A stretch of DNA of 64,000 nt from Chloroflexota bacterium (GCA_026707225.1 JAPOXG010000117.1:1-64000), one strand, 5' to 3'; numbered from the stretch's first letter, positions 9,037 to 19,476 are shown. Notes: generated by a model not told the origin, from the letters alone. Numbers and translations: made by a program.

Positions 9037-9519
9037 TTATGCCTTGCTGAATATCTCGCGGTAGACGCGATAGCAGATTAATGCGAAGAGAACGGTGAAG
9101 TTCGATTCGTGGGTTAGGCACCAGGGGCAAAGCGCCTCCAGCAGTACGAACTGCACGTAGACCAACCACATTGAAAAGAGCCAGGCGAACAGGCCGATGC
9201 CGAAATTGAGCAGCCGTCCCCAGTCGCGCATCATATCAACGCGGCGCTCCAGTACGAGAATCACCCCGATAACGGCATAGACGGCGAATCCCAGATAGGC
9301 GATGGGTACGCCCCCTAGCTGCGAATATTGGCTGTTCAGCACGACATTGCAATCGAAGGGACCCGTTTCCACGCAGACGGCCGGCGCCTCGGCCAGTTTG
9401 AGATAACTCAGATAGCCGGCGACAAAAAGGCCGATGAAGACCAGCAAGAACTGGGCGCGGCGGGCAAGTCGGTCTCGGCTGGGCTCAGAATCATAACCCT
9501 CGTCAGATAATGACGTCAT
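9037..9519 (-). CDS. Vitamin K epoxide reductase (VKOR) family protein
   Basis: A 160-residue integral membrane protein with four or five membrane helices. It has the VKOR hallmarks: the loop cysteines CVETGPFDC, the conserved Ser region (LNSQYSQLGGVPIAYLG) and the CPWC redox motif in the last helix pair. Bacterial VKOR re-oxidises a DsbA-like partner using quinone, driving disulfide formation outside the cytoplasm; no fused or adjacent DsbA-like gene is seen. The start at 9519 follows GAGGA at close range. A start at 9564 would overlap moeA. It lies 16 bases after moeA, so the two are probably co-transcribed. Confidence 0.9.
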   Translation of the reverse strand: MTSLSDEGYDSEPSRDRLARRAQFLLVFIGLFVAGYLSYLKLAEAPAVCVETGPFDCNVVLNSQYSQLGGVPIAYLGFAVYAVIGVILVLERRVDMMRDWGRLLNFGIGLFAWLFSMWLVYVQFVLLEALCPWCLTHESNFTVLFALICYRVYREIFSKA

Positions 9520-9535
9520 CACTTCCTCGCAGGTT

Positions 9536-10783
9536 TCACTCGATCGGACGCAGCCGGAGGACATCCAACGATTCCCCGGCGGGAATGCGCGTTACCTCTT
9601 CCGGCATGACGGCCAAGCCATCAGCCAGCACCATGGACATCAGCGCGCCGGAGCTTTGGATGCCGGTGGAGCGGGCGATAAGGCGGTCGCCCTCGCGCTT
9701 CAGGGTGACGCGGGCATAGGTGCGCCGGCCATCGGAGCGCATCTCTGACGCAAGCGTCGCCTTGACGGTTCGCCGCTTATGGGCGCGGCCCGCGATTTTG
9801 GCGAGCGCGGGACGGACGATCACTTCGAAGGTCACCATGGTGGAGACGGGGTTGCCGGGCAAGCCGAAGAAAGGCACGCCTTGAATCGTGCCATAAGCCA
9901 GCGGTTTGCCGGGCCGCATGTTGATGCGCCAAAAGTCGATTTCGCCGAGCTCGTCCATGACCACTTTGACCAGGTCGGCGGCGCCCACGGATACGCCGGC
10001 GGTGCTAATCAGCAGATCAGGGTTGATTTCAAGCGCGCGGCGGTAGAGGGAGCGAATGGATTCCAGCCTGTCTTTGGCGATGGGCAGTCGAATTGGCACG
10101 CCGCCTGCGCCCCGGATCAAGCCAGCGAGCGTGTAGCCGTTGGTATCGCGGATTTTGCCCGGTCCCAATTCGTCATAGATATCGACCAGTTCGTCGCCGC
10201 TGCTGAGGATGACGACCTTGGGCTGGCGGATGACCTCGACGCGCGGGCGGCCGATGCCGGCGATCATGCCGATTTCGGCGGGGCCGATGATGGTTCCGGC
10301 TCGGATAATCGTATCGCCAACACTAATGTTTTCGCCGGCCAAGCGGATGTTTTCGCCGCTGCTGAGGCTGCGATATAGCCGGACGCGGGCAGGGAGGGGG
10401 ATGTTTTCGCCTTTGCTCCAATCATCGTCTGTGTCTTCGACCGGGATGACGGCGCTGGCGCCTTGCGGAAGGGGCGCGCCGGTCATGATGCGGGCGGCTG
10501 CGCCAGGCTTTAGCTTTCCGTCGGGAGCGCTTCCAGCCAGGATGTCCATCGTGACCGGCAAGGCAGCCGGGTTGGATTGGCTGGCATCGGCGCTGTCCTC
10601 GAAGTGAATGGCGTAGCCGTCCATGGCCGAGTTGTCGAAGGGCGGCAGATCAATTGGGGAAACGAGGTCCCCTGCCAGCACGCGATCGAGCGCATCGGGC
10701 AGCGAGACGGTTTCCGCTTCGAGCTTTTTCATGTCGGCGAGAATGTTCGATAGGGCGGTATCGACTTTGAGCAAGATGCTCAT
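9536..10783 (-). CDS. moeA: Molybdopterin molybdenumtransferase MoeA
   Basis: 415 residues. MoeA inserts molybdate into adenylylated molybdopterin, the last step of molybdenum cofactor synthesis in the cytoplasm. Recognisable motifs are PPFDNSAMDGYA near residue 50, MTGAPLPQGASAVIPVEDT, SSGDELVD, and the MPT-binding FGLPGNPVSTMVTFE. Length and domain order are normal for MoeA (domain IV at the C-terminus). It starts a minus-strand pair with the VKOR gene. Two further cofactor genes, the moaD-moaE fusion and moaC, lie 24 kb away, so the pathway is split here. Confidence 0.96.
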   Translation of the reverse strand: MSILLKVDTALSNILADMKKLEAETVSLPDALDRVLAGDLVSPIDLPPFDNSAMDGYAIHFEDSADASQSNPAALPVTMDILAGSAPDGKLKPGAAARIMTGAPLPQGASAVIPVEDTDDDWSKGENIPLPARVRLYRSLSSGENIRLAGENISVGDTIIRAGTIIGPAEIGMIAGIGRPRVEVIRQPKVVILSSGDELVDIYDELGPGKIRDTNGYTLAGLIRGAGGVPIRLPIAKDRLESIRSLYRRALEINPDLLISTAGVSVGAADLVKVVMDELGEIDFWRINMRPGKPLAYGTIQGVPFFGLPGNPVSTMVTFEVIVRPALAKIAGRAHKRRTVKATLASEMRSDGRRTYARVTLKREGDRLIARSTGIQSSGALMSMVLADGLAVMPEEVTRIPAGESLDVLRLRPIE

Positions 10784-10868
10784 TCATTTGCTCCCGGGGC
10801 CGGTCGGTTACGAGCGGGCATTATAGCATAATTCGAAAGATGCTTTGGCGCAGCGAGGCTTGTAGTTT

Positions 10869-10897
10869 TTGACAACTGCTACCGTAGGGGATATTAT
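10869..10897 (+). promoter_or_regulatory. Sigma-70-type promoter of the sugar ABC operon
   Basis: TTGACA (10869-10874), 17 bases, TATTAT (10892-10897), about 50 bases before the binding-protein start codon. Confidence 0.65.
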
Positions 10898-10947
10898 AAT
10901 CAGCGCTAGGCACGATTTGTGCTTTTTGTATTGACAGGGAGGAAAAA

Positions 10948-12246
10948 ATGAGAAGGCTCTTGAAGATTGTCACCGTTTTGCTCGCAGGCGCATTGCTTTT
11001 GGCGGCGCTGCCGGCGGCGGCGCAGGATGCCAGCGAAGTGACGCTGACGATGTGGACGCATGACGGCTTGTACGTGCAATTCTTCAGCGCGCGCGCCGAG
11101 GAGTGGCAAGAGCGCTACCCGGATATTGACTTCACCTTTGAATTCGAGGTGGTGCCGAGCGTGTTCGACAAGGTACTGGGTAATTTGGCGGCCGGCGAGG
11201 AGATTCCTGATTTGCTGGGCATCGAGCAGGGTTCGTTCCCGCGTTTCATGCAGGGCGGCATCATCGAGAGCAAATTCCTCGATTTGACCGATCTGCTGGC
11301 TGACGACTATGACCTGATCGTCGAAGGGCGGCACACGCCTTACAAATATCAAGGTCGCGTTTATGGCGTGGACAGCTCGCTTTGCGCCGTTGTCTATTAC
11401 TATCAGCCGTCGATATTCGAGGACCGTGGATTGTCGGTGCCGACGACCTGGGATGAGTACCTGGAGACGGGCGCGGCGCTTGCGGATGAAGGCATCGCCA
11501 TGTCATACATCACGGACCACGGCGGCATGTTCATGATGTATTTGCTGCAGCGCGGCGGCGCGATATTCGACGAGCACGGCGAGTTTGTATTGCCTGAGGA
11601 GGAGAATCGGACGATCGCGATTGAAGTGCTTAACTTGCTGCGCGAGGGTCTGGACAGCGGCGCGATTCGCTATGTTCCCAGCGCCGAAGTGTGGGGACCG
11701 GCGATCATCAATGCTTATCGCGAAGGCAATTTGGTCGGCGCGATTATGCCCGATTGGTATTCCGACTACATCCTGAAACCGCAAGCGGAAGATATGGCTG
11801 AGCAATTTCGTATTGGCCGCATGCCGGTTTGGGAAGATGGCGCGGGTCATAAGACGAGCGTCTGGGGCGGCACCGGTTTCGCCGTCGCCAAGGAGAACGA
11901 GAACGCGCAATATGCCTGGGAGCTGCTGCAATACACCTATGTGACGTTGGAGAATCAGATCAAGCGCTACGAGGAGATCGCTTACTATCCGACGATGGCA
12001 GCCGCTTTCCACGACGATCGAATTGTAGGCCTGTCCGATCCGTTTTACGCCGGTCAAAAAACGGGAGAGGTCTTCGCCGAGATCGTGGACGATGTGCCGA
12101 TCTGGTATCAGAGCTTGTTCCGCCGGACCTTTGAGTTGCAGATGGCGGCTGAGCTTGCCCTGTTCTTTGACGGCTCGGTTACGGCTGACGAAGCGATCGA
12201 CAACATCGTTCAATACATGGAAGACGAAATCGCTTTCGCCGAGTAG
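10948..12246 (+). CDS. Extracellular sugar-binding protein (family 1)
   Basis: A 432-residue periplasmic or exported solute-binding protein. A signal peptide (VLLAGALLLAALPAAAQ) without a lipobox Cys leads into a family 1 fold: EVTLTMWTHDGLYVQFF at the N-terminus, a hinge region around DLLGIEQGSFPRF, and KTSVWGGTGFAVAKEN, which is typical of the sugar-binding cleft. Strong GGGAGG lies before the ATG. It starts an operon with the two permeases at 12555 and 13475, with a 308-base gap that carries repeats. The ligand is probably a mono- or oligosaccharide; it cannot be named. Confidence 0.93.
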   Translation: MRRLLKIVTVLLAGALLLAALPAAAQDASEVTLTMWTHDGLYVQFFSARAEEWQERYPDIDFTFEFEVVPSVFDKVLGNLAAGEEIPDLLGIEQGSFPRFMQGGIIESKFLDLTDLLADDYDLIVEGRHTPYKYQGRVYGVDSSLCAVVYYYQPSIFEDRGLSVPTTWDEYLETGAALADEGIAMSYITDHGGMFMMYLLQRGGAIFDEHGEFVLPEEENRTIAIEVLNLLREGLDSGAIRYVPSAEVWGPAIINAYREGNLVGAIMPDWYSDYILKPQAEDMAEQFRIGRMPVWEDGAGHKTSVWGGTGFAVAKENENAQYAWELLQYTYVTLENQIKRYEEIAYYPTMAAAFHDDRIVGLSDPFYAGQKTGEVFAEIVDDVPIWYQSLFRRTFELQMAAELALFFDGSVTADEAIDNIVQYMEDEIAFAE

Positions 12247-12554
12247 TGCTGATGGCAATGCAGTGAGCGTTGGTGACTCGAGGGCGGCAATTGTGTCGCC
12301 CTAAGTCTAGCGCTGCTGCAAGATGAGGGCGAGACAAGTCTCGCCCCTACAGATTTCCCTTTGATCGCCGATGGAATCTTGCAGTTTCATCAAGAATTCG
12401 TCTGACATGGTTAAGCGAAGCATCCCTCTATGCCCTTTGTGTTTCCTCGTTTCCTCTGTGGTGAAGCATTTGCAATCTATTTTACTTCACAGAGACAGGA
12501 ATTAAGCCGACAATTAACGGACAAGGGCATGTAATCGTTCGGTAGGAGCAACGA
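12247..12554. other. Gap inside the ABC operon, with palindromic repeats
   Basis: No gene is seen. An imperfect palindrome lies at 12282-12302 (GGGCGGCA...TGTCGCCC) and a good copy at 12327-12350 (GGGCGAGAC AAG TCTCGCCCCTAC). Such hairpins between a binding-protein gene and its permeases may lower downstream expression, giving excess binding protein; this is inference. Confidence 0.6.
12282..12350. repeat. Two palindromic GGGGCGA-type repeats in tandem
   Basis: The copies are at 12282-12302 (degenerate) and 12327-12350 (near-perfect, matching the copy at 2122-2145). Confidence 0.75.
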
Positions 12555-13475
12555 ATGGCTCAGGCTGCAATGACGCGTGGGCGCGAGGCGCGGGAGAGCG
12601 GTGGATTCCAGCAGCACAAGCTGGCCCCCTACGCCTTCATTTCTCCCTTCTACGTCCTGTTTGCTTTCTTCTTTCTGGCGCCCAGCCTGATTGCGCTGGT
12701 GTTGAGCCTGTTCCGTTGGGATGGCATCAACGATCCGCGCTTTGTTCTCGCGCGCAATTATGGGCGCCTGCTAAGCGACAAGGTCTTCGCGCAGGCGGCG
12801 ACGAATACGGCGATCTACGCGATTGCCAGTCTTCTGATTGTCCTGCCCCTTGCCTTGGTGCTGGCGGTGCTGCTCAACGCCAAGTCCTTGCGCTTCAGCA
12901 ATGTTTGGCGCGCGATGTACTTCACGCCGGTGGTGACGTCGACGGTGGCGATTACGCTGGTCTTTCAGATCCTCTACAATCGCGACACCGGTCTGCTGAA
13001 CGCGCCGCTGATCTATTTGGGCCTGGAGCCGATATACTGGCTGGGCGATCGATCATGGGCCAAGGTTGCAATTATCATTCTGATCGCATGGCGCTCGACC
13101 GGATTGCTGACCATCTACTTCTTGGCTGGGCTGCAGAGCATTCCCGAAGAATTATACGAGGCGGCTTCTATTGATGGCGCGAGCATGCTGCAGAAGTTCT
13201 TCCGCATCACCATCCCCATGCTGCGACCGATCATCTTGTTCGTCAGCATTATCGTCTTGCTGAGCTCAATCCAGATATTCGACGAACCGCAGATTCTTAC
13301 ACAGGGCGGACCGGCTAACTCCACCATGAGCGTCGTGCAGTATCTTTACGAGCGCGGCTACACGCGTTTGCGTCTTGGTTTCGCATCGGCAGTAGGAACG
13401 GTGCTCTTCGCGACGGTATTCATTTTGTCGCTGCTGCAGCTGCAGTGGTACGGCGTCTTCCGGAAGGAGGACTGA
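12555..13475 (+). CDS. Sugar ABC transporter permease, MalF/UgpA type
   Basis: 306 residues, about six membrane helices, with the EAA loop YEAASIDGASMLQKFFRITIP near residue 200. AGGAG lies six bases before the ATG. Its stop overlaps the next permease start as TGATG, so translation of the two is coupled. It is the partner of the binding protein at 10948. It is only distantly like the permease at 218, so the window holds two separate importers. Confidence 0.94.
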   Translation: MAQAAMTRGREARESGGFQQHKLAPYAFISPFYVLFAFFFLAPSLIALVLSLFRWDGINDPRFVLARNYGRLLSDKVFAQAATNTAIYAIASLLIVLPLALVLAVLLNAKSLRFSNVWRAMYFTPVVTSTVAITLVFQILYNRDTGLLNAPLIYLGLEPIYWLGDRSWAKVAIIILIAWRSTGLLTIYFLAGLQSIPEELYEAASIDGASMLQKFFRITIPMLRPIILFVSIIVLLSSIQIFDEPQILTQGGPANSTMSVVQYLYERGYTRLRLGFASAVGTVLFATVFILSLLQLQWYGVFRKED

Positions 13476-14317
13476 TGGGCGAGCGATTCGGCCAGCGCCT
13501 GGGCGTCATTGCGCTGCACGTTGTGGTCATCAGCGGGGCGTTGTTGACGGTGCTGCCGATCGCCTTCATGATCTATTCGTCATTCAAGACGACGACCGAG
13601 ATTTTCACGCTGCCGCCCTGGCTGCCGCCGGCCGAGTGGTCATTCAAGAATTATGAAACCCTGCTGACCGGCTGGCACTTTCCCTATTGGTATGCCAATA
13701 GCATCATCTACGCCGCGGTGGTGACGGTATTCGTGCTTTTCTTTTGTTCGCTGGCGGGTTTTGCCTTTGCCAAGTATTTCTTTCGCGGCAAGAATTTCTT
13801 GTTCATTATCTTGATCGGCTCGACAATGATTCCCTTTCAGCTGATCCTGATTCCGCTTTTTATACTGATGAGCCGTATAGATTGGGTCAATCATCCCGCG
13901 TCGATGATCATCCCCTGGATGGCGCCGGCTTTTGGCATCTTCCTGATGCGGCAATATATACAGGCGGTGCCGTCGGAACTGATGGAGTCGGCGCGGATTG
14001 ACGGCGCTTCTGAGTTTCGGATTTACGCCCAGGTCATTGTTCCTCTGGTGCGGCCCGGTTTGACGACGCTGGCGATATTGACCTTCCTCGGCTCGTGGAA
14101 CAGTTATATTTGGCCGCTGATGGTGCTGCGCGGGAATGAGGTCATCACGCTGCCGGTCGGCATCGCGACCATGCGCAGCCAGGCGACGGCGTCGCAGATT
14201 CCTTATGGCGAAATGATGGCGGCGGCGACCCTGGTGTCGCTGCCGGTGATCGCGCTGTTCCTGATGCTGCAGCGCTATTTCATATCCGGCCTGACGATTG
14301 GCGCGGTGAAAGGGTAG
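13475..14317 (+). CDS. Sugar ABC transporter permease, MalG/UgpE type
   Basis: 280 residues with the EAA loop MESARIDGASEFRIYAQVIVP and the family ending ISGLTIGAVKG. The start at 13475 is chosen because AAGGAGG lies 5-8 bases upstream and the ATG overlaps the previous stop by one base. An upstream in-frame GTG at 13445 would extend into the preceding gene with no site of its own. No ATPase gene follows. Confidence 0.94.
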   Translation: MGERFGQRLGVIALHVVVISGALLTVLPIAFMIYSSFKTTTEIFTLPPWLPPAEWSFKNYETLLTGWHFPYWYANSIIYAAVVTVFVLFFCSLAGFAFAKYFFRGKNFLFIILIGSTMIPFQLILIPLFILMSRIDWVNHPASMIIPWMAPAFGIFLMRQYIQAVPSELMESARIDGASEFRIYAQVIVPLVRPGLTTLAILTFLGSWNSYIWPLMVLRGNEVITLPVGIATMRSQATASQIPYGEMMAAATLVSLPVIALFLMLQRYFISGLTIGAVKG

Positions 14318-14355
14318 GGTGTCACCGGTACAGATGTTTTTTTCCGCCGGGCGTC

Positions 14356-14420
14356 AAACCCCATCCCCGGCCCCTCTCCCGCCATCTTTATGGCGGGCAA
14401 CCAGCGAGCTAAGGAAGGGG
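14356..14420. repeat. Second intergenic repeat type, copy 2, with hairpin insert
   Basis: This is the inverted counterpart of 2231-2276, sharing an exact 20-mer (14401-14420). It contains an extra perfect hairpin at 14378-14397: CCCGCCAT, loop CTTT, ATGGCGGG. No T-run follows, so it is not a classical terminator, but it lies just after the ABC operon. Confidence 0.7.
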
Positions 14421-14598
14421 CGCTAAACCTCGCGAGCATTTGATTTCTCAGACTTCTTGCCCACAGTGAGGCGCACGGTATTTTGCGTGGGCAGCGGCAT
14501 TGTCGCGCGTGTTCTGCAATGTTTAGCGAGCCTGCGGGCGTCAAGATATGGCGTCCCTGCAGATTCTTGTATTCAAGGGGCGACTTTTTGGACGCGCC

Positions 14599-14628
14599 TT
14601 GACAAAGTCATCGGCGGCAGGTTACAAT
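14599..14628 (+). promoter_or_regulatory. Sigma-70-type promoter of rpoC
   Basis: TTGACA (14599-14604), 18 bases, TACAAT (14623-14628). The expected transcript start is near 14635, leaving a leader of about 150 bases before rpoC. The same hexamers and spacing precede gyrA. Confidence 0.7.
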
Positions 14629-14674
14629 CCTCAGCGATGGAAAAACGCTAATATATCACGGTTCGGGCGAGGCT

Positions 14675-14702
14675 CAGAAGCTGTGCCTTCTGTTGTTCTT
14701 TT
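14675..14702 (+). promoter_or_regulatory. Terminator-like hairpin in the rpoC leader
   Basis: CAGAAG, a six-base loop, CTTCTG, followed directly by TTGTTCTTTT. The stem is short (6 bp) but lies between the promoter and the gene, so it could attenuate rpoC transcription. Confidence 0.35.
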
Positions 14703-14784
14703 GCTATTGTATGGTGATAGAGCATTTGCTTCATCAAGTCATCTTTGTTCATCAACTGAATCATAGCGCAGAGGAGGTTCCGCC

Positions 14785-17700
14785 TTGGAGGCGAAAGACT
14801 TCAGTGCATTGCGTATCAGTCTGGCTTCGCCGGAGCAGGTTCGGTCCTGGTCTTACGGTGAGGTGACGAAACCCGAGACGATTAACTATCGGCGCCTGCG
14901 TCCAGAAATGGACGGGCTGTTCTGCGAGCGAATCTTCGGCCCCACGCGGGATTGGCAGTGCTATTGCGGCAAATACAAGAACATCCGCTACCGGGGCATC
15001 ATCTGTGACAAATGCGGCGTTGAGGTGACGCGTTCATCGGTGCGGCGCGAGCGCATGGGGCATATCGAGCTGGCGGCGCCGGTCGCGCATGTTTGGTACA
15101 CGCGGCGCGTGCCGAGTTATCTGGGGCTGCTCCTCGATGTGAGCCGGCGCAACCTCGACCGCGTGCTTTATTTTGCTCAGTACGTGGTTACCACGGTTGA
15201 CGAAGACGCGCGGGGCAAGGCGGTCGCGCGCATTGAAAAGGAACTTCAGACCAAGGAGCAGGAACTCGCCGGCGAAGTCGAAGAGCAGATGAGCGAGATC
15301 CGTGGCAATCGTGACCAGATCGCCGAGGAATTCGACACCAAGGTGGTGGAAATTCGCCAGCACTACGACACAGAGCTGGCTCGCCTGAGCGATGAAGTGA
15401 TGAACGAGGCGCAGGTCGCGCAGACCCAGGTGGAGAATCTGTTGGGGCAGGGTGCGACGGCGGAGATCGCGCTGGGGGCAGCCTCATCGGTTGTCGTCGC
15501 CCAGGGCGAAACGGTCTCCAATGATCATATCTCGCGGATTCAGACGCTGGTCAACGATTATCTCAGCGGGCTGCAAGGCGAGACCGATGCGCTGGTGCAG
15601 GAAGAGATCCAGAAAATAAGCGGCGCGATTGACTCGGCCAATGTCGATGTCGACAGCACGATGAATGAGCACCTTAAGGAGCTTGAAGAGCGCATGCTTG
15701 TGCTCCGTGCCAGCGCGGAGAAGCAGATCAGCGAACTGGATGAGCTCCATGTGCTGCAGTTCTTGTCCGAGAGCCGCTATCGCGAATTGAAGAGCAAGTT
15801 TGGCAACGTCTTTCAGGCGAATATGGGCGCCGAGGCTTTCTACGAGATTCTGAGCAACCTGAATCTGGCCAAGCTATCCGAGGAATTGTGGCTTGAGGTG
15901 CGCACATCCAGGTCCAAGCAGCGCCGCCGCAAGGCGACGAAACGGTTGCGCGTGGTAGAAAGCCTGCGCAGCAGCCGCAGCACGGTGGTCGATACCGACG
16001 AAACCAAGCAGGAAAATGAGCCTGATGGCAATCGTCCGGAATGGATGATCCTGACAGTCTTGCCGGTGATCCCGCCGGATCTGCGCCCGATGGTGCAGTT
16101 GGACGGCGGCCGTTTCGCGACCAGCGATCTCAATGACTTGTACCGCCGCGTCATCAATCGCAACAACCGTCTGAAGCATCTCCTCGATTTGGGCGCGCCC
16201 GATGTCATCGTGCGCAACGAAAAACGGATGCTGCAGGAGGCGGTCGACAGCTTGATCGACAACAGCCAGCGCGGCAAAGCGCTGAGCCGGCGCGGGCGGC
16301 GCGAGTTGAAATCGCTCAGCGACATGCTAAAGGGCAAGAAGGGGCGCTTCCGCCGCAACCTGCTGGGCAAGCGCGTCGATTATTCGGGCCGCTCGGTGAT
16401 CGTCATCGGTCCAAAGCTCAAGCTGCATCAATGCGGTTTGCCCAAAACGATGGCGCTGGAGTTATATCGCCCCTTTGTCATCAGCCGGCTTGTTTCCTAC
16501 AACTACGCCAGCAATGTCAAAGGCGCTAAGCGCATCATCGAGCGCGAACGACCGGAAGTCTGGGAAGTGCTCGAGGAAGTGATTCGCGAGCGCCCGGTGC
16601 TGCTGAATCGCGCGCCGACCTTGCATCGCCTGGGCATTCAAGCTTTTGAGCCCTTGCTGGTTGAGGGCAAGGCAATTCAAATCCACCCCCTGGTTTGCTC
16701 CGCGTTTAATGCCGATTTCGATGGCGATCAAATGGCGGTGCATGTCCCGCTCAGCGAGCAGGCGGTGAAGGAAGCGCGCGAGCTGATGTTGAGCACGCGC
16801 AATCTGCTGAAGCCGTCGGATGGCGCGCCGATTGTGGGACCGTCGAAGGACATGGTGCTGGGCAATTATTATCTCACCATGGATCCCACGGTGGAGATTG
16901 TCGCCTTACGCTCGCGCGCCGATGAATTTCGCTTGATGGACGCCGTGCTCGCTGGCGACTTCAAGGTGGGCATCGCCTTCCGCTCCAACGGTTACTACTA
17001 CGGCCAGTTCCGCCGCGTGCCGATCAGCGAGCTGTATCTTGACGCGACCGAGCTGGATGAGAATGGACGACCGAGTGTCATCAAATCGGCGGTGGACCGA
17101 ACCGTAGACGCTTTGTTGGCTGGCGAAGTCGATTGCATGCTGGCCAACGCTTATGAGATGCGCAAGTATCTGCGGGCGCGCGGGCTGGAAGATCAGCTCG
17201 AGATCACCAATTTGCACGAGCGGCGCATGGTGGTCGATATGGATGAGGTGGAGTACCTGTATCGCCTGGGCTTGGTCAACCTGCATACGCCGATCTTGCT
17301 GGGCAATGTCTATGATGAACGCGGACCGCAGGAAGAACCGGAAATCTGTACGATCGGGCGCGCTGTTTTCAACCGAATTCTGCCGGACGAAATGCGCTTC
17401 GTGCAGGAGACATTGGGCAAGAAGGGCTTGCAGCAATTGGTGGCGCAATGCTATCAGGTGATCGGTGGCGAGAAGACGACCGAGGTAGTCGACGCGATCA
17501 AGAATTATGGCTTCCACTACGCCACGATTTCCGGCACGACCATCGCCGTTAGCGATTTGACGGTACCGGACGAGCGGGCGGACGTGCTGAAAAATGCGGA
17601 AAAAGTGGTGGAGCGCGCTGATCGAGACTTCCGCCGCGGCTTGATGACCGAAGACGAGCGTTACCAAGTCACCATTGATGAATGGAACCGCGCCAAGGAT

Positions 17701-19416
17701 TACTTGCAAGATCAGATCCAGGATACCTTAGATCCCTATGGGCCGATCGCTATCATGGCGATATCCGGCGCGACGAAAGGTGGTTTCGGTCCCATCACAC
17801 AGCTGGCCGGCATGCGCGGTTTGATGGCGGATCCATCGGGGCGCATCATCGATTTGCCCATTCGCAGCCACTTCCGCGAAGGCTTGAACGCGCTTGAGTA
17901 CTTCATATCGACGCACGGAGCGCGCAAGGGCTTGGCTGATACGGCGCTGCGCACCGCTGACGCCGGCTATCTGACGCGGCGTCTGGTGGATGTGGCGCAA
18001 GACATGATCGTCAACCGCTGGGATTGCAATAATACCCCCGAATCCACCCCCGGGCTTAGAATAAGCCGGGATGATGATATCGCCGGTCAAAGCCTGGAAG
18101 AACGGATCGTGGGGCGCTGCGCGGCGGAGGACATCGTTGATCCCGAAAGCGGCGAGTTGATCGTGGCGCGCAACGAAATGATCGATGAAGAAATCGCCGT
18201 AATGATCGAGAAGTCGGAACTGGAAGCGGTCGAAGCGCGCAGCCCCTTAACCTGCAAGTTGATTCATGGCGTCTGCGCAATGTGCTATGGCCGCGACCTG
18301 GGCACGGGCGAGATGGTGAATATCGGCGCGGCCGTTGGCATCATCGCGGCGCAGTCGATTGGCGAGCCGGGCACACAACTGACGCTGCGGACGTTCCACA
18401 GCGGCGGCACGGCGGAAGTGCGCGATATCACCAGCGGCTTGCCCCGCGTCGAGGAACTGTTTGAAGCGCGGCGCAAGCCCAAAGGCGAATCGGTGATTAC
18501 GTCTATCGGCGGCGTCTTGCGCTTGACGGAGCGCGAAGATGGCGCGCGCATCGCCACCGTCGTCTACAGCGAGCCGCTCAGCCGGCGTCAAGAGATTCCG
18601 GAAGAATGGGAGATTGTGGCAAAAGACGGCGCCGACGTGCAAGAAGGCGCGGTCATCGCGAAGAACGGAGATGATGACGAAATCCGCGCTGCAATGTCGG
18701 GCAGGCTGCACATTGAAGATCACGTCGTTTACATCCGCGACGAACTGCGCGATGAGGAAGAGCTCGAAATCCCGGCGAACGCGCGCTTGCGGAAGACGAT
18801 CCACGATGGCATGACGGTCGAGCCAGGCGAGCAACTGACCGAAGGCTCGAAGAATCCGCATCATATCTTGCGGGTTCAGGGCGCCAAAGCCACGCAGCTC
18901 TATTTGCTGGGCGAGATTCAGGATGTCTATCGCAGCCAGGGCGTGAATATCGCCGACAAGCACTTTGAGACGGTCATTCGCAAGATGATGTGCAAAGTGC
19001 AGATCACCCGCAGCGGCGACAGCGATCTGTTGCCGGGCGAATTGATCGATCAGTTGAAGCTGCTGGAAATCAACGAGCGGCTGATCAATGAGGATCTGGA
19101 TCCTTGCTCGGGTCAGCCGGTGCTGCTCGGCATCACCAAGGCGGCGCTGAGCACGGAGAGCTACCTGTCCGCGGCCAGCTTCCAGCATACGATTAAGGTG
19201 CTGGCGGGGGCGGCGATCGAGGGCCAGGTGGATCCGCTGCACGGCTTGAAGGAGAATGTGATTATCGGCAAGCTGATTCCTGCTGGCACCGGATTCCACG
19301 CGTATCAAGATCGAGAAGCGGTCGCGCCGGCGGTCACGCTTGAGGCGCAAGGCGCGTTGGACCTGGATGAGGTTGGCGACCAGGACGACTTCGAGAGCAT
19401 GCTGAGCGAGCTATAG
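14785..19416 (+). CDS. rpoC: RNA polymerase beta' subunit
   Basis: 1543 residues, the catalytic beta' subunit. The N-terminal zinc site is visible as C59, C61, C74 and C77 (CYCGKYK...CDKCG). The active-site magnesium motif [12 protein letters not shown] is near residue 642. The second zinc cluster includes the Cys of NRWDC near 1080 and [11 protein letters not shown] near 1155-1165. Between about 148 and 325 there is a long, charged, heptad-like insert (coiled coil) absent from E. coli beta' at this place. Other lineages such as Thermus also carry inserts near this region. The start is TTG, supported by GAGGAGG seven bases upstream. rpoB is not adjacent: the gene has its own promoter and terminator, which is unusual. 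Confidence 0.97.
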   Translation: MEAKDFSALRISLASPEQVRSWSYGEVTKPETINYRRLRPEMDGLFCERIFGPTRDWQCYCGKYKNIRYRGIICDKCGVEVTRSSVRRERMGHIELAAPVAHVWYTRRVPSYLGLLLDVSRRNLDRVLYFAQYVVTTVDEDARGKAVARIEKELQTKEQELAGEVEEQMSEIRGNRDQIAEEFDTKVVEIRQHYDTELARLSDEVMNEAQVAQTQVENLLGQGATAEIALGAASSVVVAQGETVSNDHISRIQTLVNDYLSGLQGETDALVQEEIQKISGAIDSANVDVDSTMNEHLKELEERMLVLRASAEKQISELDELHVLQFLSESRYRELKSKFGNVFQANMGAEAFYEILSNLNLAKLSEELWLEVRTSRSKQRRRKATKRLRVVESLRSSRSTVVDTDETKQENEPDGNRPEWMILTVLPVIPPDLRPMVQLDGGRFATSDLNDLYRRVINRNNRLKHLLDLGAPDVIVRNEKRMLQEAVDSLIDNSQRGKALSRRGRRELKSLSDMLKGKKGRFRRNLLGKRVDYSGRSVIVIGPKLKLHQCGLPKTMALELYRPFVISRLVSYNYASNVKGAKRIIERERPEVWEVLEEVIRERPVLLNRAPTLHRLGIQAFEPLLVEGKAIQIHPLVCSAFNADFDGDQMAVHVPLSEQAVKEARELMLSTRNLLKPSDGAPIVGPSKDMVLGNYYLTMDPTVEIVALRSRADEFRLMDAVLAGDFKVGIAFRSNGYYYGQFRRVPISELYLDATELDENGRPSVIKSAVDRTVDALLAGEVDCMLANAYEMRKYLRARGLEDQLEITNLHERRMVVDMDEVEYLYRLGLVNLHTPILLGNVYDERGPQEEPEICTIGRAVFNRILPDEMRFVQETLGKKGLQQLVAQCYQVIGGEKTTEVVDAIKNYGFHYATISGTTIAVSDLTVPDERADVLKNAEKVVERADRDFRRGLMTEDERYQVTIDEWNRAKDYLQDQIQDTLDPYGPIAIMAISGATKGGFGPITQLAGMRGLMADPSGRIIDLPIRSHFREGLNALEYFISTHGARKGLADTALRTADAGYLTRRLVDVAQDMIVNRWDCNNTPESTPGLRISRDDDIAGQSLEERIVGRCAAEDIVDPESGELIVARNEMIDEEIAVMIEKSELEAVEARSPLTCKLIHGVCAMCYGRDLGTGEMVNIGAAVGIIAAQSIGEPGTQLTLRTFHSGGTAEVRDITSGLPRVEELFEARRKPKGESVITSIGGVLRLTEREDGARIATVVYSEPLSRRQEIPEEWEIVAKDGADVQEGAVIAKNGDDDEIRAAMSGRLHIEDHVVYIRDELRDEEELEIPANARLRKTIHDGMTVEPGEQLTEGSKNPHHILRVQGAKATQLYLLGEIQDVYRSQGVNIADKHFETVIRKMMCKVQITRSGDSDLLPGELIDQLKLLEINERLINEDLDPCSGQPVLLGITKAALSTESYLSAASFQHTIKVLAGAAIEGQVDPLHGLKENVIIGKLIPAGTGFHAYQDREAVAPAVTLEAQGALDLDEVGDQDDFESMLSEL

Positions 19417-19439
19417 ACCAGCCAGCCACGCTTAGACTG

Positions 19440-19476
19440 AACGCGGGATGCCTGGGCTGTCCCGCGTTTCTGTTTT
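19440..19476 (+). terminator. Rho-independent terminator of rpoC
   Basis: A perfect nine-base stem, AACGCGGGA/TCCCGCGTT, with an 11-base loop is followed by TCTGTTTT, 24 bases after the rpoC stop. Confidence 0.85.

Larger units (their letters stand above)
14318..14784. other. Gap before rpoC: repeat, promoter, leader
   Basis: This 467-base gap holds the second repeat type (14356-14420), a strong promoter (14599-14628) and a leader of roughly 150 bases with a terminator-like hairpin (14675-14702). No open frame here has a credible start or composition. Confidence 0.7.

Noticed and set aside
14318..14784. tRNA or small open frame before rpoC
   Set aside because: No cloverleaf could be drawn, and the short frames overlap the promoter and repeat.
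18247..19350. Long open frame (367 codons) opposite rpoC
   Set aside because: It is a shadow of rpoC, rich in Arg, His and Gln with no start signal.
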